Of a stretch of DNA of 64,000 nt, positions 36,161 to 45,816 are shown one piece after another. Under the pieces are notes generated by a model. It was not told the origin of the DNA. It ran no database searches and saw only the letters and a list, made by a program, of their open reading frames with translations. The stretch's first letter is position 1. The number at the start of each line of letters is the position of its first letter. The stretch is taken from NCBI RefSeq assembly GCF_003931855.1, contig NZ_CP034248.1:496001-560000 (forward strand), given 5' to 3'. Made by a program: the position numbers and the translations under genes. The DNA comes from Paenibacillus lentus. Its GTDB lineage: Bacteria; Bacillota; Bacilli; Paenibacillales; Paenibacillaceae.

Positions 36161-37078
36161 TTATTCTTTAACAGCCCCTATAGTCAGACCTTGAATGAAA
36201 TAACGCTGGAAGAAGGGGTATGCAAAGATAATCGGACCTGTAGCCAGAACAACCATCGCCATACGGGATGTATCCTGAGGCATAGAACGCAGCGCCTCCA
36301 GGCTAAGTGAACTATTCTGCGAATTCTGCATAATGAACTGCATGCTTGTCTCAATCCGCATCAGCATCGATTGCAGCGGAACCAGCTTGGGATTGTCGAT
36401 ATAGAGCAAGGCGTTGAACCAGTCATTCCAATAGCCCAGCGTGCTGAACAGTCCGATTGTAGCCAAGCCCGGCAGAGACAGCGGTAATACAAGCTTAAGG
36501 AAAATACGGAATTCTCCCGCACCGTCGATTTTGCCTGATTCGAGAATCGCATCCGGAACGCTCGTGCTATAGAAGGTTCGCAGAATCATAATATAGAACG
36601 CATTCATCGCCAGTGGTAAAATCAGTGCCCAAATTGTATCTTTAAGGCCCAGCAGCTGCGTCGTGACAATATAGGTCGGAACGAGTCCGCCGTTGAACAG
36701 CATGGTGAAAAAAGCAAAGAAGGAGAAGAAATTACGATATCTAAAGCTCTTGCGTGAAATGGCATAAGCATAAAATGCGATAAACAATAGACTAATCATC
36801 GTCCCTACAACGGTGACGAATATCGTTACTCCATATGAACGGAGCAGCGTATCTCCGGTCTGGAACACATATTTATAGGCTTCAAAACTCCATTTTGCCG
36901 GCCAAAGACGATAGCCGTCCCGCGCCAGCACTCCTTCATCCGTGAAGGAAATAATGACTACAAACAGAAATGGAAACACACACATCAAGGAAAAAACGCC
37001 GGCAATCAGATTGAAAACCATGTTCCATGGTTTGGACAATTGATGAAAATCCCGAGTTTTTATAGCACTTTGAGCCAT
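36161..37078 (-). CDS. Carbohydrate ABC transporter permease, LplC/YtcP type
   Basis: A 305-residue membrane protein with six predicted helices, starting with one at about residues 22-45. The EAA coupling loop is ESGKIDGAGEFRIFLKLVLP near residue 195. The C-terminal end TIGAVKE is typical of CUT1-type permeases. It pairs with the permease 27 bases upstream to form the channel for oligosaccharides. As in most of these systems no ATPase gene is present, so a shared MsmX-like ATPase elsewhere on the chromosome is likely to power it. Confidence 0.93.
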   Translation of the reverse strand: MAQSAIKTRDFHQLSKPWNMVFNLIAGVFSLMCVFPFLFVVIISFTDEGVLARDGYRLWPAKWSFEAYKYVFQTGDTLLRSYGVTIFVTVVGTMISLLFIAFYAYAISRKSFRYRNFFSFFAFFTMLFNGGLVPTYIVTTQLLGLKDTIWALILPLAMNAFYIMILRTFYSTSVPDAILESGKIDGAGEFRIFLKLVLPLSLPGLATIGLFSTLGYWNDWFNALLYIDNPKLVPLQSMLMRIETSMQFIMQNSQNSSLSLEALRSMPQDTSRMAMVVLATGPIIFAYPFFQRYFIQGLTIGAVKE

Positions 37079-37104
37079 ATTGCTTTACGCTCCCTTCCGT
37101 AGTT

Positions 37105-38043
37105 TTAGAACAAGGCGTTGTCCTTATCGAACTTGCGCACGATGTAATTTGAAGTCATGACGAGCGTAAAGCCGACAATTGACTGATAAAGACCAGCTGC
37201 GGTACTCATGCCGATTTCGCCAGTCGTCTTAAGACCGCGGTACACATACGTATCGATGACATTCGTCACGGCATACAGGCTTCCGGAGTTTCTCGGCACC
37301 TGGTAGAAGAGACCGAAATCCGCATAGAATATTTTGCCGACCGCAAGCAGAGTCATAATTGTAATGATCGGAGCAAGCATCGGCACGGTGATGCGGCGGA
37401 TTTGCTGCCATTTGCTCGCACCATCGATCATCGCCGCTTCATATAGCGATCTGTCGATGCCCATTATCGCTGCCAGATAGACAACGCTGTTATAGCCGAC
37501 TGCTTTCCATAAGTAGACGAAAATAATAATGAACGGCCAATATTTCGGATCGGCATACCATTGAATAGGATCCATGCCAAGACCTTTGAATACCTGATTC
37601 AGCAGTCCACGCTCGGAGCTCAGGAAGCTGAAAGCAAAATAGCCGACGATAACCCAGGACAAAAAGTACGGAAGGAACATCCCGGTTTGATATAGCTTCG
37701 CCAAACGCTTGTTCACAATTTCCGACAGAACGACTGCCAGCATAACCGACAATACGAGTCCGATAAAAATAAATGCCAGATTATACAGCAGCGTGTTGCG
37801 CGTAATTACATAAGCATCATTCGTGCTGAACAGAAACTTGAAATTGTCCCATCCGACCCATTTACTGTTGACAATACTCGCCCAGAAGCCGTCTCTATGA
37901 AATCGATACTGCTTAAAGGCAATGATGGTGCCGAACATGGGCAAATAGGAGAAGAAGAGAAACCACAATGCACCCGGTAGAACCATAAGCAGCATCACTT
38001 TGTTTTTCACGATGTTCTTAAGAAAGCCGCCGATCATTTTCAC
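37105..38043 (-). CDS. Carbohydrate ABC transporter permease, LplB type
   Basis: About 312 residues counted from the GTG at 38043, which has AGGAGG seven bases before it; a longer frame to 38172 overlaps the binding-protein gene and lacks a site. Six helices are expected. The N-terminal block LPMFGTIIAFKQYRF and the coupling loop YEAAMIDGASKWQQIRRITV mark the LplB/YteP family, which imports complex oligosaccharides. It is the partner of the permease downstream and lies between that and the lipoprotein gene. Confidence 0.93.
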   Translation of the reverse strand: MKMIGGFLKNIVKNKVMLLMVLPGALWFLFFSYLPMFGTIIAFKQYRFHRDGFWASIVNSKWVGWDNFKFLFSTNDAYVITRNTLLYNLAFIFIGLVLSVMLAVVLSEIVNKRLAKLYQTGMFLPYFLSWVIVGYFAFSFLSSERGLLNQVFKGLGMDPIQWYADPKYWPFIIIFVYLWKAVGYNSVVYLAAIMGIDRSLYEAAMIDGASKWQQIRRITVPMLAPIITIMTLLAVGKIFYADFGLFYQVPRNSGSLYAVTNVIDTYVYRGLKTTGEIGMSTAAGLYQSIVGFTLVMTSNYIVRKFDKDNALF

Positions 38044-38119
38044 GCCTACCCCTCCTGTTGATGATTTGAAAAGAAGACCGGGACGTGGCCCTTCCACCGC
38101 CCGATCTTCGATTTGTACT

Positions 38120-39610
38120 TTACTTGTTATTCGCGGCTCTCCACTCGTCGATTTGAGACTGAGCTTCTGCAATGATCTTATCCAGTCCAGCCGCTTTGAA
38201 CTTCTCGTTCGCTTTCGGCAGGTACTCTTCAGGATCTACCGTACCTGTCATGAGAGATGACCAGAATTCATCCTTGACGTTCTGAACGGCAGCAATTTCA
38301 TTGACGATATTTGTCGTATCGAAGTTGAAGCCGAGCAGCGGTGCATTTTTACCTGAAGCATTGAACTCCTTGAACTGGTCCCATTTGTCTTCAGGGTCAT
38401 TCTCGTTCAAATAAGTAATCATGATGTTGCCCAGGGAGAAGGTAGGCATGTCATAGTTTTTCGACTCTTCCAGATTCCGCATGACATTGTCGCCGATTTT
38501 CTCATAGTGGACACCTTCGATTCCGGAATCAATCATATTGCGAAGTACAGGATCTGTATTAAGCAGGTTCAAGAATTCCATGGCTTTCTCCGGATATTGC
38601 GAGTTCGCGGAAATTGCCTGCATCGATCCCATGACTGACCAGTTGTATACATAGGCGTCCCCAGCTGGTGTCGAAGTTACAGGGTATCCGTAGCTTGCCG
38701 ACCAAAGATTATCAGCCAGCGGCTGTGTAGCAGAGCGATCCGTGAACCATCTTCCGGATTTGAACAAATCGTCTACCGAGGTTGTAGTCGCCGCTTCTGG
38801 GGAAATGTACCCGGCCTGATAATACTTACGCATCGTCTTTAATGTCTCCATCAATTCTTCGGTTTCCAGAATGTTTACGACTTTGTAGTCCGTCGTATCC
38901 ATGTAAACGGCCATCGGCATTTTCTCAATTACGTAGTCGAATGGCATAAGTGGCATATGGTCACTCACGATCGCATATGGCGTTACGCTAGGCTCATTCT
39001 CCTTAATCACCTTCAACAGGGGTTCGAGGCTTTCAAGAGAATTAACACTCGAAATGTCTAAATTGTATTTATCAAGTAAATCTTTGTTGAAACGGTAGAC
39101 CTCCTGAGCCGGCAACTCCTTGTTGGCAGGAACGGCATAATTATGTCCATCGACCTTGGAACCTTCTAAGAATGCTGGATCAAGGACTTCCTTGATACCT
39201 TGTCCATGGGTTTCCAGAAGCTCATCAATTTGCATAAATGCGCCTTTACGGGCGTTTTGCACGTAATCAAAAGCCCAGGAACTCGTGAACAATATGTCCA
39301 TCGGCTCGCCGGATGCGGCCATGACCTGCATTTTTTGCGTGTAATCCCCAAAATCGATCATTTTCATATTAATTGTCGCGTTAATTTTTTCCTTCGTGTA
39401 TTTATTGACTTCCTCCATCACTCGGTCAACATCTTTCTGCGGTGAGCCGATGGTATACCAGATTAGCTCAACCGGCTTTTCCGAGCTGCCTCCGACGCCC
39501 TCAGCCGCTCCATTTTCATTAGCCTTGCCGCCACCACAAGCACTTAACACTAATGTAAGCGCCATCAAGGATGCGAGTAGCATAGAGAATCTTTTTCTTT
39601 GTTTAGCCAT
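38120..39610 (-). CDS. Oligosaccharide-binding lipoprotein, LplA type
   Basis: A 496-residue extracellular binding protein. The signal ends LVLSACGGG, giving a lipid-anchored Cys near residue 25. The large two-lobed fold (extracellular solute-binding family 1, DUF3502-like end) is the size usual for binding of long glycans. GGGAGG nine bases upstream fixes the start. It is the first gene of the transport and hydrolase operon and follows the two-component genes; a perfect palindrome lies about 180 bases upstream. The ligand is inferred from the enzymes to be a mannose-containing oligosaccharide. Confidence 0.92.
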   Translation of the reverse strand: MAKQRKRFSMLLASLMALTLVLSACGGGKANENGAAEGVGGSSEKPVELIWYTIGSPQKDVDRVMEEVNKYTKEKINATINMKMIDFGDYTQKMQVMAASGEPMDILFTSSWAFDYVQNARKGAFMQIDELLETHGQGIKEVLDPAFLEGSKVDGHNYAVPANKELPAQEVYRFNKDLLDKYNLDISSVNSLESLEPLLKVIKENEPSVTPYAIVSDHMPLMPFDYVIEKMPMAVYMDTTDYKVVNILETEELMETLKTMRKYYQAGYISPEAATTTSVDDLFKSGRWFTDRSATQPLADNLWSASYGYPVTSTPAGDAYVYNWSVMGSMQAISANSQYPEKAMEFLNLLNTDPVLRNMIDSGIEGVHYEKIGDNVMRNLEESKNYDMPTFSLGNIMITYLNENDPEDKWDQFKEFNASGKNAPLLGFNFDTTNIVNEIAAVQNVKDEFWSSLMTGTVDPEEYLPKANEKFKAAGLDKIIAEAQSQIDEWRAANNK

Positions 39611-39788
39611 TTAAATGAACCTCCCTTTTGTTGTAGCCTCCGAATGGTGCAGCTTGACAACACTACCGTTTCTCCGCGTATCCGAATGATTGGTGCTTCG
39701 GCTCCCGCTGGAGATCGTAATCGGATTCCCGTTCGCAGGCTGGCTTTTCGCCTTGATTTCCTTCAAGGACTATCTTAACTTTAGAATA

Positions 39789-39802
39789 TGAAAGCACTTT
39801 CA
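39789..39802 (-). promoter_or_regulatory. Palindrome ahead of the mannoside operon, cre-like
   Basis: TGAAAGCACTTTCA has symmetric TGAAAG/CTTTCA arms. It differs from cre only by A for the central G. Nearly the same site, TGTAAGCACTTACA, precedes the second sugar operon at 58016. CcpA or another LacI-type repressor are candidate binders. Confidence 0.5.
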
Positions 39803-39841
39803 AATAGAAGATAAATTAAATAAATCATGTCGAAAATAAAG

Positions 39842-39883
39842 AAAAGGGGCTGCTGGCGTCCTTTCCGCTAGCTAAGCCCTTTG
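39842..39883 (-). terminator. Imperfect terminator over the response-regulator stop
   Basis: The minus strand reads AAAGGGCTTAGC...GCAGCCCCTTTTCTTT. The stem is imperfect and includes the stop codon. It may partly separate the two-component genes from the transporter operon. Confidence 0.45.
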
Positions 39884-41388
39884 AATTCAGTCGGCGATAT
39901 GCCGACATTTTTTTTGAATTGTTTATAAAAATACCCCGTCTCCCAATACCCGACATTTCGTGCGATGTCCTGCACCTTCATATTCGTCGTCCGAAGCAGT
40001 TCCTTTGCTTTCTCGATCCGAAATCGGTTAATGTACTCCGTAAACGTCTCATTGACTTCCTTGTGGAATAATTGTCCCAAATAAACCGGATGGATATTGT
40101 ACATGGAGCCGAGCACCTTGAGAGACAAATCCTCATTATATGATTCATGGATATGATTGAGCACCTGTTGAACGACCGGACTCTTCACATCACGTTCAAG
40201 CAACTCCATCGTCATCGCTGCCGCTTCCTTGATCATTTCCATCAGTTCGGTTACCGTTGCTGTCCTTTGAATTTGTCTAAGGCTTCCCTTATACGGCTCG
40301 GACTCTTCAGAGTGGGTAATTTCCTGCAGCAGCATTTTGAAGCGAATCAGCCATTCCATCGCCATCTCCTGCAGCATGTCCGGCGTAATGCCCTCCAAAT
40401 GCTGCAAATAAGCAAAGTCCCTCTCGATTCTATGAAACAGCGTCTTTGTATCCTTCGCTAAAATCTCTTTCTCATATTCATTCCAATCGATCGGCCAATC
40501 CCCGGCACGCGTCTCCTGCTTCCGGCTCGCCAAATCCTCATAATGCAAAATCCGGTCAGCTGACCTAACCATGAAATATTCCTGCGCACGCCTGGCATTC
40601 GCGTAGCTTTGAGAGGCATCCTCGATCTCCTCTGCACTGCCAAGCGATACGAGGAGCTTATGGCGGGAGGATAGAAGAAGCCGCAAATCGTCGCTGACTT
40701 GTTCCGCATACTCCCTGCATGACGGCATGTCGTCCATATTAAACACCAGCACGATATCGCCATACATGTCCCGAAAAGGAATAACATCAGGAGCCTGAAT
40801 CAATTGATTCGCCACAGAGTCGAACACTTCCGCGAATGAATGCTCCGCACGTAGGACGGCTACCTGCACAAATAGCTTATCCAGCCGGATGCCCAATAAA
40901 TCGGCACGTTCCCGGAATTCCTTCGGACTAATCTGATCGCACAACCAGCGATACATCACATTATCCTTCAAAATTCGTATGCTCTGCTCGTTAAGGGCGA
41001 GCTCCGATCGGGTCGCATTCAATTTCTGTGCAACTGTTCTCAAAGTAGCCTGGAACTCCTCCAAATTGATCGGTTTTAATAAATAATTCTCGATGCCTAA
41101 CGCCATGCCTTCCTTCAGATAGTCGAATTCATTATAGCCGCTAAGCACGATCACCTTAAGCTCGGGATGATGGATCCGAACCTGGCGAATCAGATCCAGC
41201 CCGTTCATCACCGGCATCGAAATATCCGTAATCAGAATATCGGCCGGTGTCACCTTTATCGCCTCAAGCGCGAGCGCGCCGTTCTCCGCATGGCCTACAA
41301 TTTCCATGCCCAATTTGGCCCAATCCAGAATATCGTATAGCCCTTCAATGATAAACGGCTCATCATCAACAATAAATACTTTAAACAT
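39868..41388 (-). CDS. YesN-type response regulator with AraC DNA-binding domain
   Basis: A 506-residue regulator. The receiver domain (1-120) has VDDEP, the phospho-Asp in ILITDISMP near residue 55 and the Lys in LLKPINLEEF. A long middle region (about 130-390) follows, then two helix-turn-helix units of the AraC type, with IARNVGYWETGYFYKQFKK and GISPTEF. It would be phosphorylated by the kinase encoded just upstream and switch on the oligosaccharide operon downstream. Start supported by a G-rich site within the end of the kinase gene, four bases apart. Confidence 0.94.
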   Translation of the reverse strand: MFKVFIVDDEPFIIEGLYDILDWAKLGMEIVGHAENGALALEAIKVTPADILITDISMPVMNGLDLIRQVRIHHPELKVIVLSGYNEFDYLKEGMALGIENYLLKPINLEEFQATLRTVAQKLNATRSELALNEQSIRILKDNVMYRWLCDQISPKEFRERADLLGIRLDKLFVQVAVLRAEHSFAEVFDSVANQLIQAPDVIPFRDMYGDIVLVFNMDDMPSCREYAEQVSDDLRLLLSSRHKLLVSLGSAEEIEDASQSYANARRAQEYFMVRSADRILHYEDLASRKQETRAGDWPIDWNEYEKEILAKDTKTLFHRIERDFAYLQHLEGITPDMLQEMAMEWLIRFKMLLQEITHSEESEPYKGSLRQIQRTATVTELMEMIKEAAAMTMELLERDVKSPVVQQVLNHIHESYNEDLSLKVLGSMYNIHPVYLGQLFHKEVNETFTEYINRFRIEKAKELLRTTNMKVQDIARNVGYWETGYFYKQFKKNVGISPTEFKGLS

Positions 41389-41391
41389 GCT

Positions 41392-43203
41392 TCATCCCCC
41401 CTCCCCCATCTGGGGAAAACGAACGGTCAATGTGGTGCCCCGTTCCTCTTCACTTTCAATTCCTAGCCCGTATCGCTCGCCATAAAGCAGCTTCAGCCGC
41501 TCATGTATGCTGCGAAGCCCGAACGACTCCGCATTCTCGTCCGGATGGTCGAGGCCCATTACGATCTGTTCCAATCGTTCCGGATGGATGCCTTTTCCGT
41601 TATCCCTCACCTCAACGACGCAATCCTCACCGTAGGATTGAACAGATATCCCGATATGATTGTCGCTCCGGTCAGGTCTCATGCCATGCAAAATATAATT
41701 TTCGATGATCGGCTGCAGTGACATTTTGAATATCGAAATCCCCTCGAACGATTTATCGCAATGGATCGTATAGGCGAATTTATCTTTATATCGTATGCGG
41801 AACAGCTCCAGATATAAACGACAGGCCTCCAGTTCGTCTTTTAACGTATAATTGCTTTTTTGCTGAACATAGCTTTTAAAAAGAACCGATAAGCTGTAAA
41901 TCATCTCCGCAACATCTCCGGCCCCCTGAGATATGGCTCGCATGCGAATAACCTCAAGGGTGTTGTATAGAAAATGGGGATTAACCCTGGCCTCCAATGC
42001 GGCAAGCTCCGTACGCTTCTGCTTAATTTCCGCCTTGAGCACCCGGTCGATATACAGGTTCAGCTCGTCAAGCATATCATCGAAGCTCTTGGAAATTTGG
42101 CCAAGCTCATCCTCCCGCGAATCCGCGATACGCGCTTTCAGATCTCCCTTCTTCACCTTTCTCGTAAAACGGATGATATTATAGATTCGTTTTGCAAAAT
42201 TGCCGATAAACAAGGAGGGCGCCACGATAGCCACCAATATGCACATCAAGGCGATCATAATGATCGATTTCCGGACGCCTTCATAGGTAGCTGCTATTTC
42301 CTCCTCCGGAACTGCACTAAGCACGGTAAATCCCCCTTGGCTCTGGGTTAGCTTCGTCACCGTCATTCCCTCGTCGATGACGCCGGTATCATATATCGAA
42401 TGAATTTGCTCCGCATAGGGATACTCCCGGCCATAAAACATATTGGACGTATCGAACAGCACATCGCCATCTGCAGACAGCACCACAATCGTCCCCTTCA
42501 GATCATCGCGATAATTCGCCAGGCTGTCCCAAATCTGTCTCCCATCAAAATAAACGAGCAGCTGCCCGATATTCCGCAGCGATTGCTTGTTGTTCACCGG
42601 AACGCGAAGTGAAAACATCGGCTCGTCCGGCAAATCAATTACTTTACGTACCCAAATATTCGGGATGGAGACCTGGGCTTCTTCTTCCAAATACATCGCA
42701 TCCGGCACAAATGAACGGGCGGCGTTTGTCTCGATGATTTTGAACTGCTTATGTTGATTGTAGGCATATAAATGCTGCTGGTCCGCGCTGTACAATATTA
42801 AGCTGCGAATGTCCGGGTCATCCTCCATCTTATTGCGGAAAAACTGCACCGCATCGGTCGTCGCCCCAATATCGCTGTAGAATTTATCCAGTCTGAAGCG
42901 AACATACTCCTCATAGGGATGCTCCATAAAAAAAGAAGTGTTGTTAGCTAACTCACTATCCCGGTAAACATCGCGCATCATATTTTGTACGGATTCATAT
43001 TTGCCGCTGATATAATTGCTAACGCTTTCAACCGCCCGCTTTTGAATGTTCATTTGACGCTGCACCGCAGCCTCCGACATGGACAAGAACATCAAATACG
43101 AGAATGTTATAATAGTCATAATCATAACGATCGAGAAGAACAGGATCATTTTCATAAACAGGTTGTTCTTGAAATATTTACGGTATATCTTGCCGATGAT
43201 CAT
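41392..43203 (-). CDS. YesM-type sensor histidine kinase
   Basis: A 603-residue membrane kinase. One membrane helix near residues 18-40, an extracellular Cache-like sensor (about 45-300), a second helix (about 308-333), HAMP, then the His_kinase domain with the phospho-His in RVNPHFLYNTLE near 415 and an ATPase domain with QPIIENYILHG and VRDNGKGI. The sensor may detect the oligosaccharide directly or the loaded binding protein. GAGGAGG precedes the ATG. It forms a pair with the response regulator downstream. Confidence 0.94.
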   Translation of the reverse strand: MIIGKIYRKYFKNNLFMKMILFFSIVMIMTIITFSYLMFLSMSEAAVQRQMNIQKRAVESVSNYISGKYESVQNMMRDVYRDSELANNTSFFMEHPYEEYVRFRLDKFYSDIGATTDAVQFFRNKMEDDPDIRSLILYSADQQHLYAYNQHKQFKIIETNAARSFVPDAMYLEEEAQVSIPNIWVRKVIDLPDEPMFSLRVPVNNKQSLRNIGQLLVYFDGRQIWDSLANYRDDLKGTIVVLSADGDVLFDTSNMFYGREYPYAEQIHSIYDTGVIDEGMTVTKLTQSQGGFTVLSAVPEEEIAATYEGVRKSIIMIALMCILVAIVAPSLFIGNFAKRIYNIIRFTRKVKKGDLKARIADSREDELGQISKSFDDMLDELNLYIDRVLKAEIKQKRTELAALEARVNPHFLYNTLEVIRMRAISQGAGDVAEMIYSLSVLFKSYVQQKSNYTLKDELEACRLYLELFRIRYKDKFAYTIHCDKSFEGISIFKMSLQPIIENYILHGMRPDRSDNHIGISVQSYGEDCVVEVRDNGKGIHPERLEQIVMGLDHPDENAESFGLRSIHERLKLLYGERYGLGIESEEERGTTLTVRFPQMGEGG

Positions 43204-43294
43204 GGTAACCTCCTCAGAATACCGCTTATTATAACATGGCTCTAGCAGATTTCTTTATATTATAGATAATAATGTAGAATTTTGTCGAATAAAT

Positions 43295-43329
43295 AAAAGC
43301 CGCTGGCACAAGCGAGCCCAACAGCTTTT
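43295..43329 (-). terminator. Terminator of the FtsX-type ABC operon
   Basis: The minus strand folds AAAAGCTGTTGG with CCAGCGGCTTTT and then runs T-rich. It lies about 70 bases past the permease stop. Confidence 0.7.
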
Positions 43330-43395
43330 ACATCTGTTCTATTGATTTCGAAGGTAGCAGAAAATGATTTAAGCCAGAAACGATTTAACATGATT

Positions 43396-45813
43396 TCATT
43401 CCACCGTCAAAATTCGCGGCGATGTCGTTTGTACCGATCTCGAGGCGAACCATGACCCCAGACCTGCAGTCAAAATGCTCAGGGGAATCATCACGGTAAT
43501 CCCTCCTCCCTTCATAATCAGCGGTACTTCGACAATACCGTAATCCGCCAAAATGATGTTAAGCAGTGGAGGAAGGCCGATGAATCCCAAAGGAACCCCT
43601 ATCAAGGCCCCGGTCGCCGAAACTACTAAAATTCCAACGGTCACCGACACGCGAATCTGCCTGGAGGTCATGCCGATCGATTTGTAAATGCCGTAAGTTC
43701 GGCTCTCCTTCTTCATGTTGATACGGCAGATGCTGTAGATAATAACGAACGTAATTACGATAAACAACAGGGCCATAACCGACATTGGCAAAATCAATAT
43801 CGTGACGGCCTGAGAGAACACCTCGTCGACGAGCGTCGCCTGGCTTGCCGTCCAAATTGCCCTGCCGTATTTATGATGCAACTCATTCACGAATTCATCG
43901 ATAGAAACGCCATCCTGCAAATTGATAAAGATCGTATTCATTGTAGCACCATAATCGGGATCAACCTCTCGGATGACATCAGCCGTTATTCGTCCCGTAT
44001 AGGACATATTCGCAATTGCCTGATAGATTCCCGTCACGGTCAACGTATGCTTCTCTCCGGCGATGTAAATGTCTAGCAAGTCGCCAACCTTTAGGTCCAG
44101 GCTGCTGGCTACATTAACGCCGATCGAAATTTCTAAGCTACTTATCGGATTACGGCCTTTCATATTTTCATAGCCGATTTCGTCGTAATTTCCTTCTGCC
44201 ACCGTCAGCAAAATCCCCAATGTATCCTGCTCCGGCTCGCCCGCCAGTCCCTTGTTGATCGGCAATACGCCATTGGCGTCTCCGTATCGGCTATAATTTT
44301 TCACCCGTTGATCCAGCAGCACTTCTTTATGAAACTCTTCATAGCTCAGCTTCGCCGGATTATCGATCCTCACAGATAGGTCGGCTGAATCATACCCCCA
44401 TTTGGCAATCGTCTCATGGATGGAAGAAATGCTGTAGACGAACAAAAATCCAAACACAAGCACCGCAGTCGACAACGCCGAGATTAGCATAATCAGCGCA
44501 GAGCCGCCAGTATTCTTGGTCACGCCTCTTAGCCCGATGATCATTTCCATGGGTAGGGAGTCCAGCTTCAGCAGCTTCTTTCTCCATGCGCTTCCGCGGC
44601 TTGATTTTCTTAAGCTATCTTTCTCCGACATGCCGTATCGAATCGCTTGGGCCGGCTCAACGCCACGCGCTTTATAAGAGAACAACAGAGCTGTGAGGAA
44701 TATTACCGCGATAACGATGACCGCAACTCCCACCCCTATCGCAATCGCCGAAGCATGAACTTTCATTTCCGATCCGCCTGTATACAGATAAGCCATGGAG
44801 CGGCTGACGATTTGGTTAGAGAAGAAATAACTGAGTAAAATCCCCGGAATGACCGAGACCATGGCCAGTAGCGTATATTGCATCACATAAGCCGAAATCA
44901 CTCTGCGGGAGGATAAGCCGACCGACTTGATGATGCCTATCGTTTTGTAGCTCGAAAGAATCCCATCCGAAATCGTAAATCCAAGGGTATGCAGGGCTAC
45001 CGAGATCATGATGACCGCTAGAAACCCCATGATAAAGCTAATGACTTGATTTGCGATCATATAATAAGAGGAGATGCTTTCATAATCCTTCACGGATTCC
45101 AAATAAGGCGTGCCCAGGAATTTCTCGAAGCTTTCCCAATAGGCATGGTTTTGGCTATATTCATCGAAGCGCAATCCGGTCATGTACATATCATTGCCCT
45201 GCAGCGATGCCATATGGGTGCTATAATCCTGACCATTCAGCCATATTCTCCCGCTGGTCGCAAACGGCGAGCAATACGAGATATCCACGACTAACGCAGC
45301 GACTTGCAGACTGAAGGTTTCTTTATCTGTCTTGAATTCGATCGGATCGCCGACTTCTATATCCTTGGAATAAGCGAGCGATGTTGGAATCCAGACAGTC
45401 CCAGGCTTGGGCGCATGCCTCTCCTCCCCTTGCACAAACAGGAGCTGATCAACGGAAAAAGGGCCATTTGGCGTATCCATCATAAACAAGTCGACATTGG
45501 GAATTTCCTCTCCCGCATGTGACAGACTGGAAAGATAGCGGTACCGCATCATCTCCGAGGCCGCAACCCCCTGCTGCTCCGCCCACCATTGTTGAACCTG
45601 ATTCGGGTCGTGTATGCCGTTCTCCAAGCGCAATATTTGATGGGCGCCATGAACCTTCGCATGCATACTCTCATATACCTGATTCGTGTTGTTGATGACG
45701 AGAATCGCCGTGGACAGCAGCAGCGCGGAGAGCATAATAATGATCGCCATAAAGCTGTTTTGTACTTTTTTATTATTCAAATTCGACCAGCATAGCTTCC
45801 ATATCGCATACAT
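43396..45813 (-). CDS. FtsX/MacB-type ABC transporter permease (two FtsX domains)
   Basis: An 805-residue membrane protein. An N-terminal helix (about 20-42) precedes a large extracellular region, then a three-helix FtsX domain (about 255-385), a second helix and extracellular domain (about 435-660), and a closing three-helix FtsX domain. This layout belongs to mechanotransmission transporters of the MacB/LolE group, which move lipoproteins or peptides or signal to other proteins rather than open a channel. The gene begins four bases after the ATPase stop, so the two are an operon. No bacitracin-type kinase pair is adjacent, so an antibiotic role is unclear. Confidence 0.88.
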   Translation of the reverse strand: MYAIWKLCWSNLNNKKVQNSFMAIIIMLSALLLSTAILVINNTNQVYESMHAKVHGAHQILRLENGIHDPNQVQQWWAEQQGVAASEMMRYRYLSSLSHAGEEIPNVDLFMMDTPNGPFSVDQLLFVQGEERHAPKPGTVWIPTSLAYSKDIEVGDPIEFKTDKETFSLQVAALVVDISYCSPFATSGRIWLNGQDYSTHMASLQGNDMYMTGLRFDEYSQNHAYWESFEKFLGTPYLESVKDYESISSYYMIANQVISFIMGFLAVIMISVALHTLGFTISDGILSSYKTIGIIKSVGLSSRRVISAYVMQYTLLAMVSVIPGILLSYFFSNQIVSRSMAYLYTGGSEMKVHASAIAIGVGVAVIVIAVIFLTALLFSYKARGVEPAQAIRYGMSEKDSLRKSSRGSAWRKKLLKLDSLPMEMIIGLRGVTKNTGGSALIMLISALSTAVLVFGFLFVYSISSIHETIAKWGYDSADLSVRIDNPAKLSYEEFHKEVLLDQRVKNYSRYGDANGVLPINKGLAGEPEQDTLGILLTVAEGNYDEIGYENMKGRNPISSLEISIGVNVASSLDLKVGDLLDIYIAGEKHTLTVTGIYQAIANMSYTGRITADVIREVDPDYGATMNTIFINLQDGVSIDEFVNELHHKYGRAIWTASQATLVDEVFSQAVTILILPMSVMALLFIVITFVIIYSICRINMKKESRTYGIYKSIGMTSRQIRVSVTVGILVVSATGALIGVPLGFIGLPPLLNIILADYGIVEVPLIMKGGGITVMIPLSILTAGLGSWFASRSVQTTSPRILTVE

Positions 45814-45816
45814 CCG

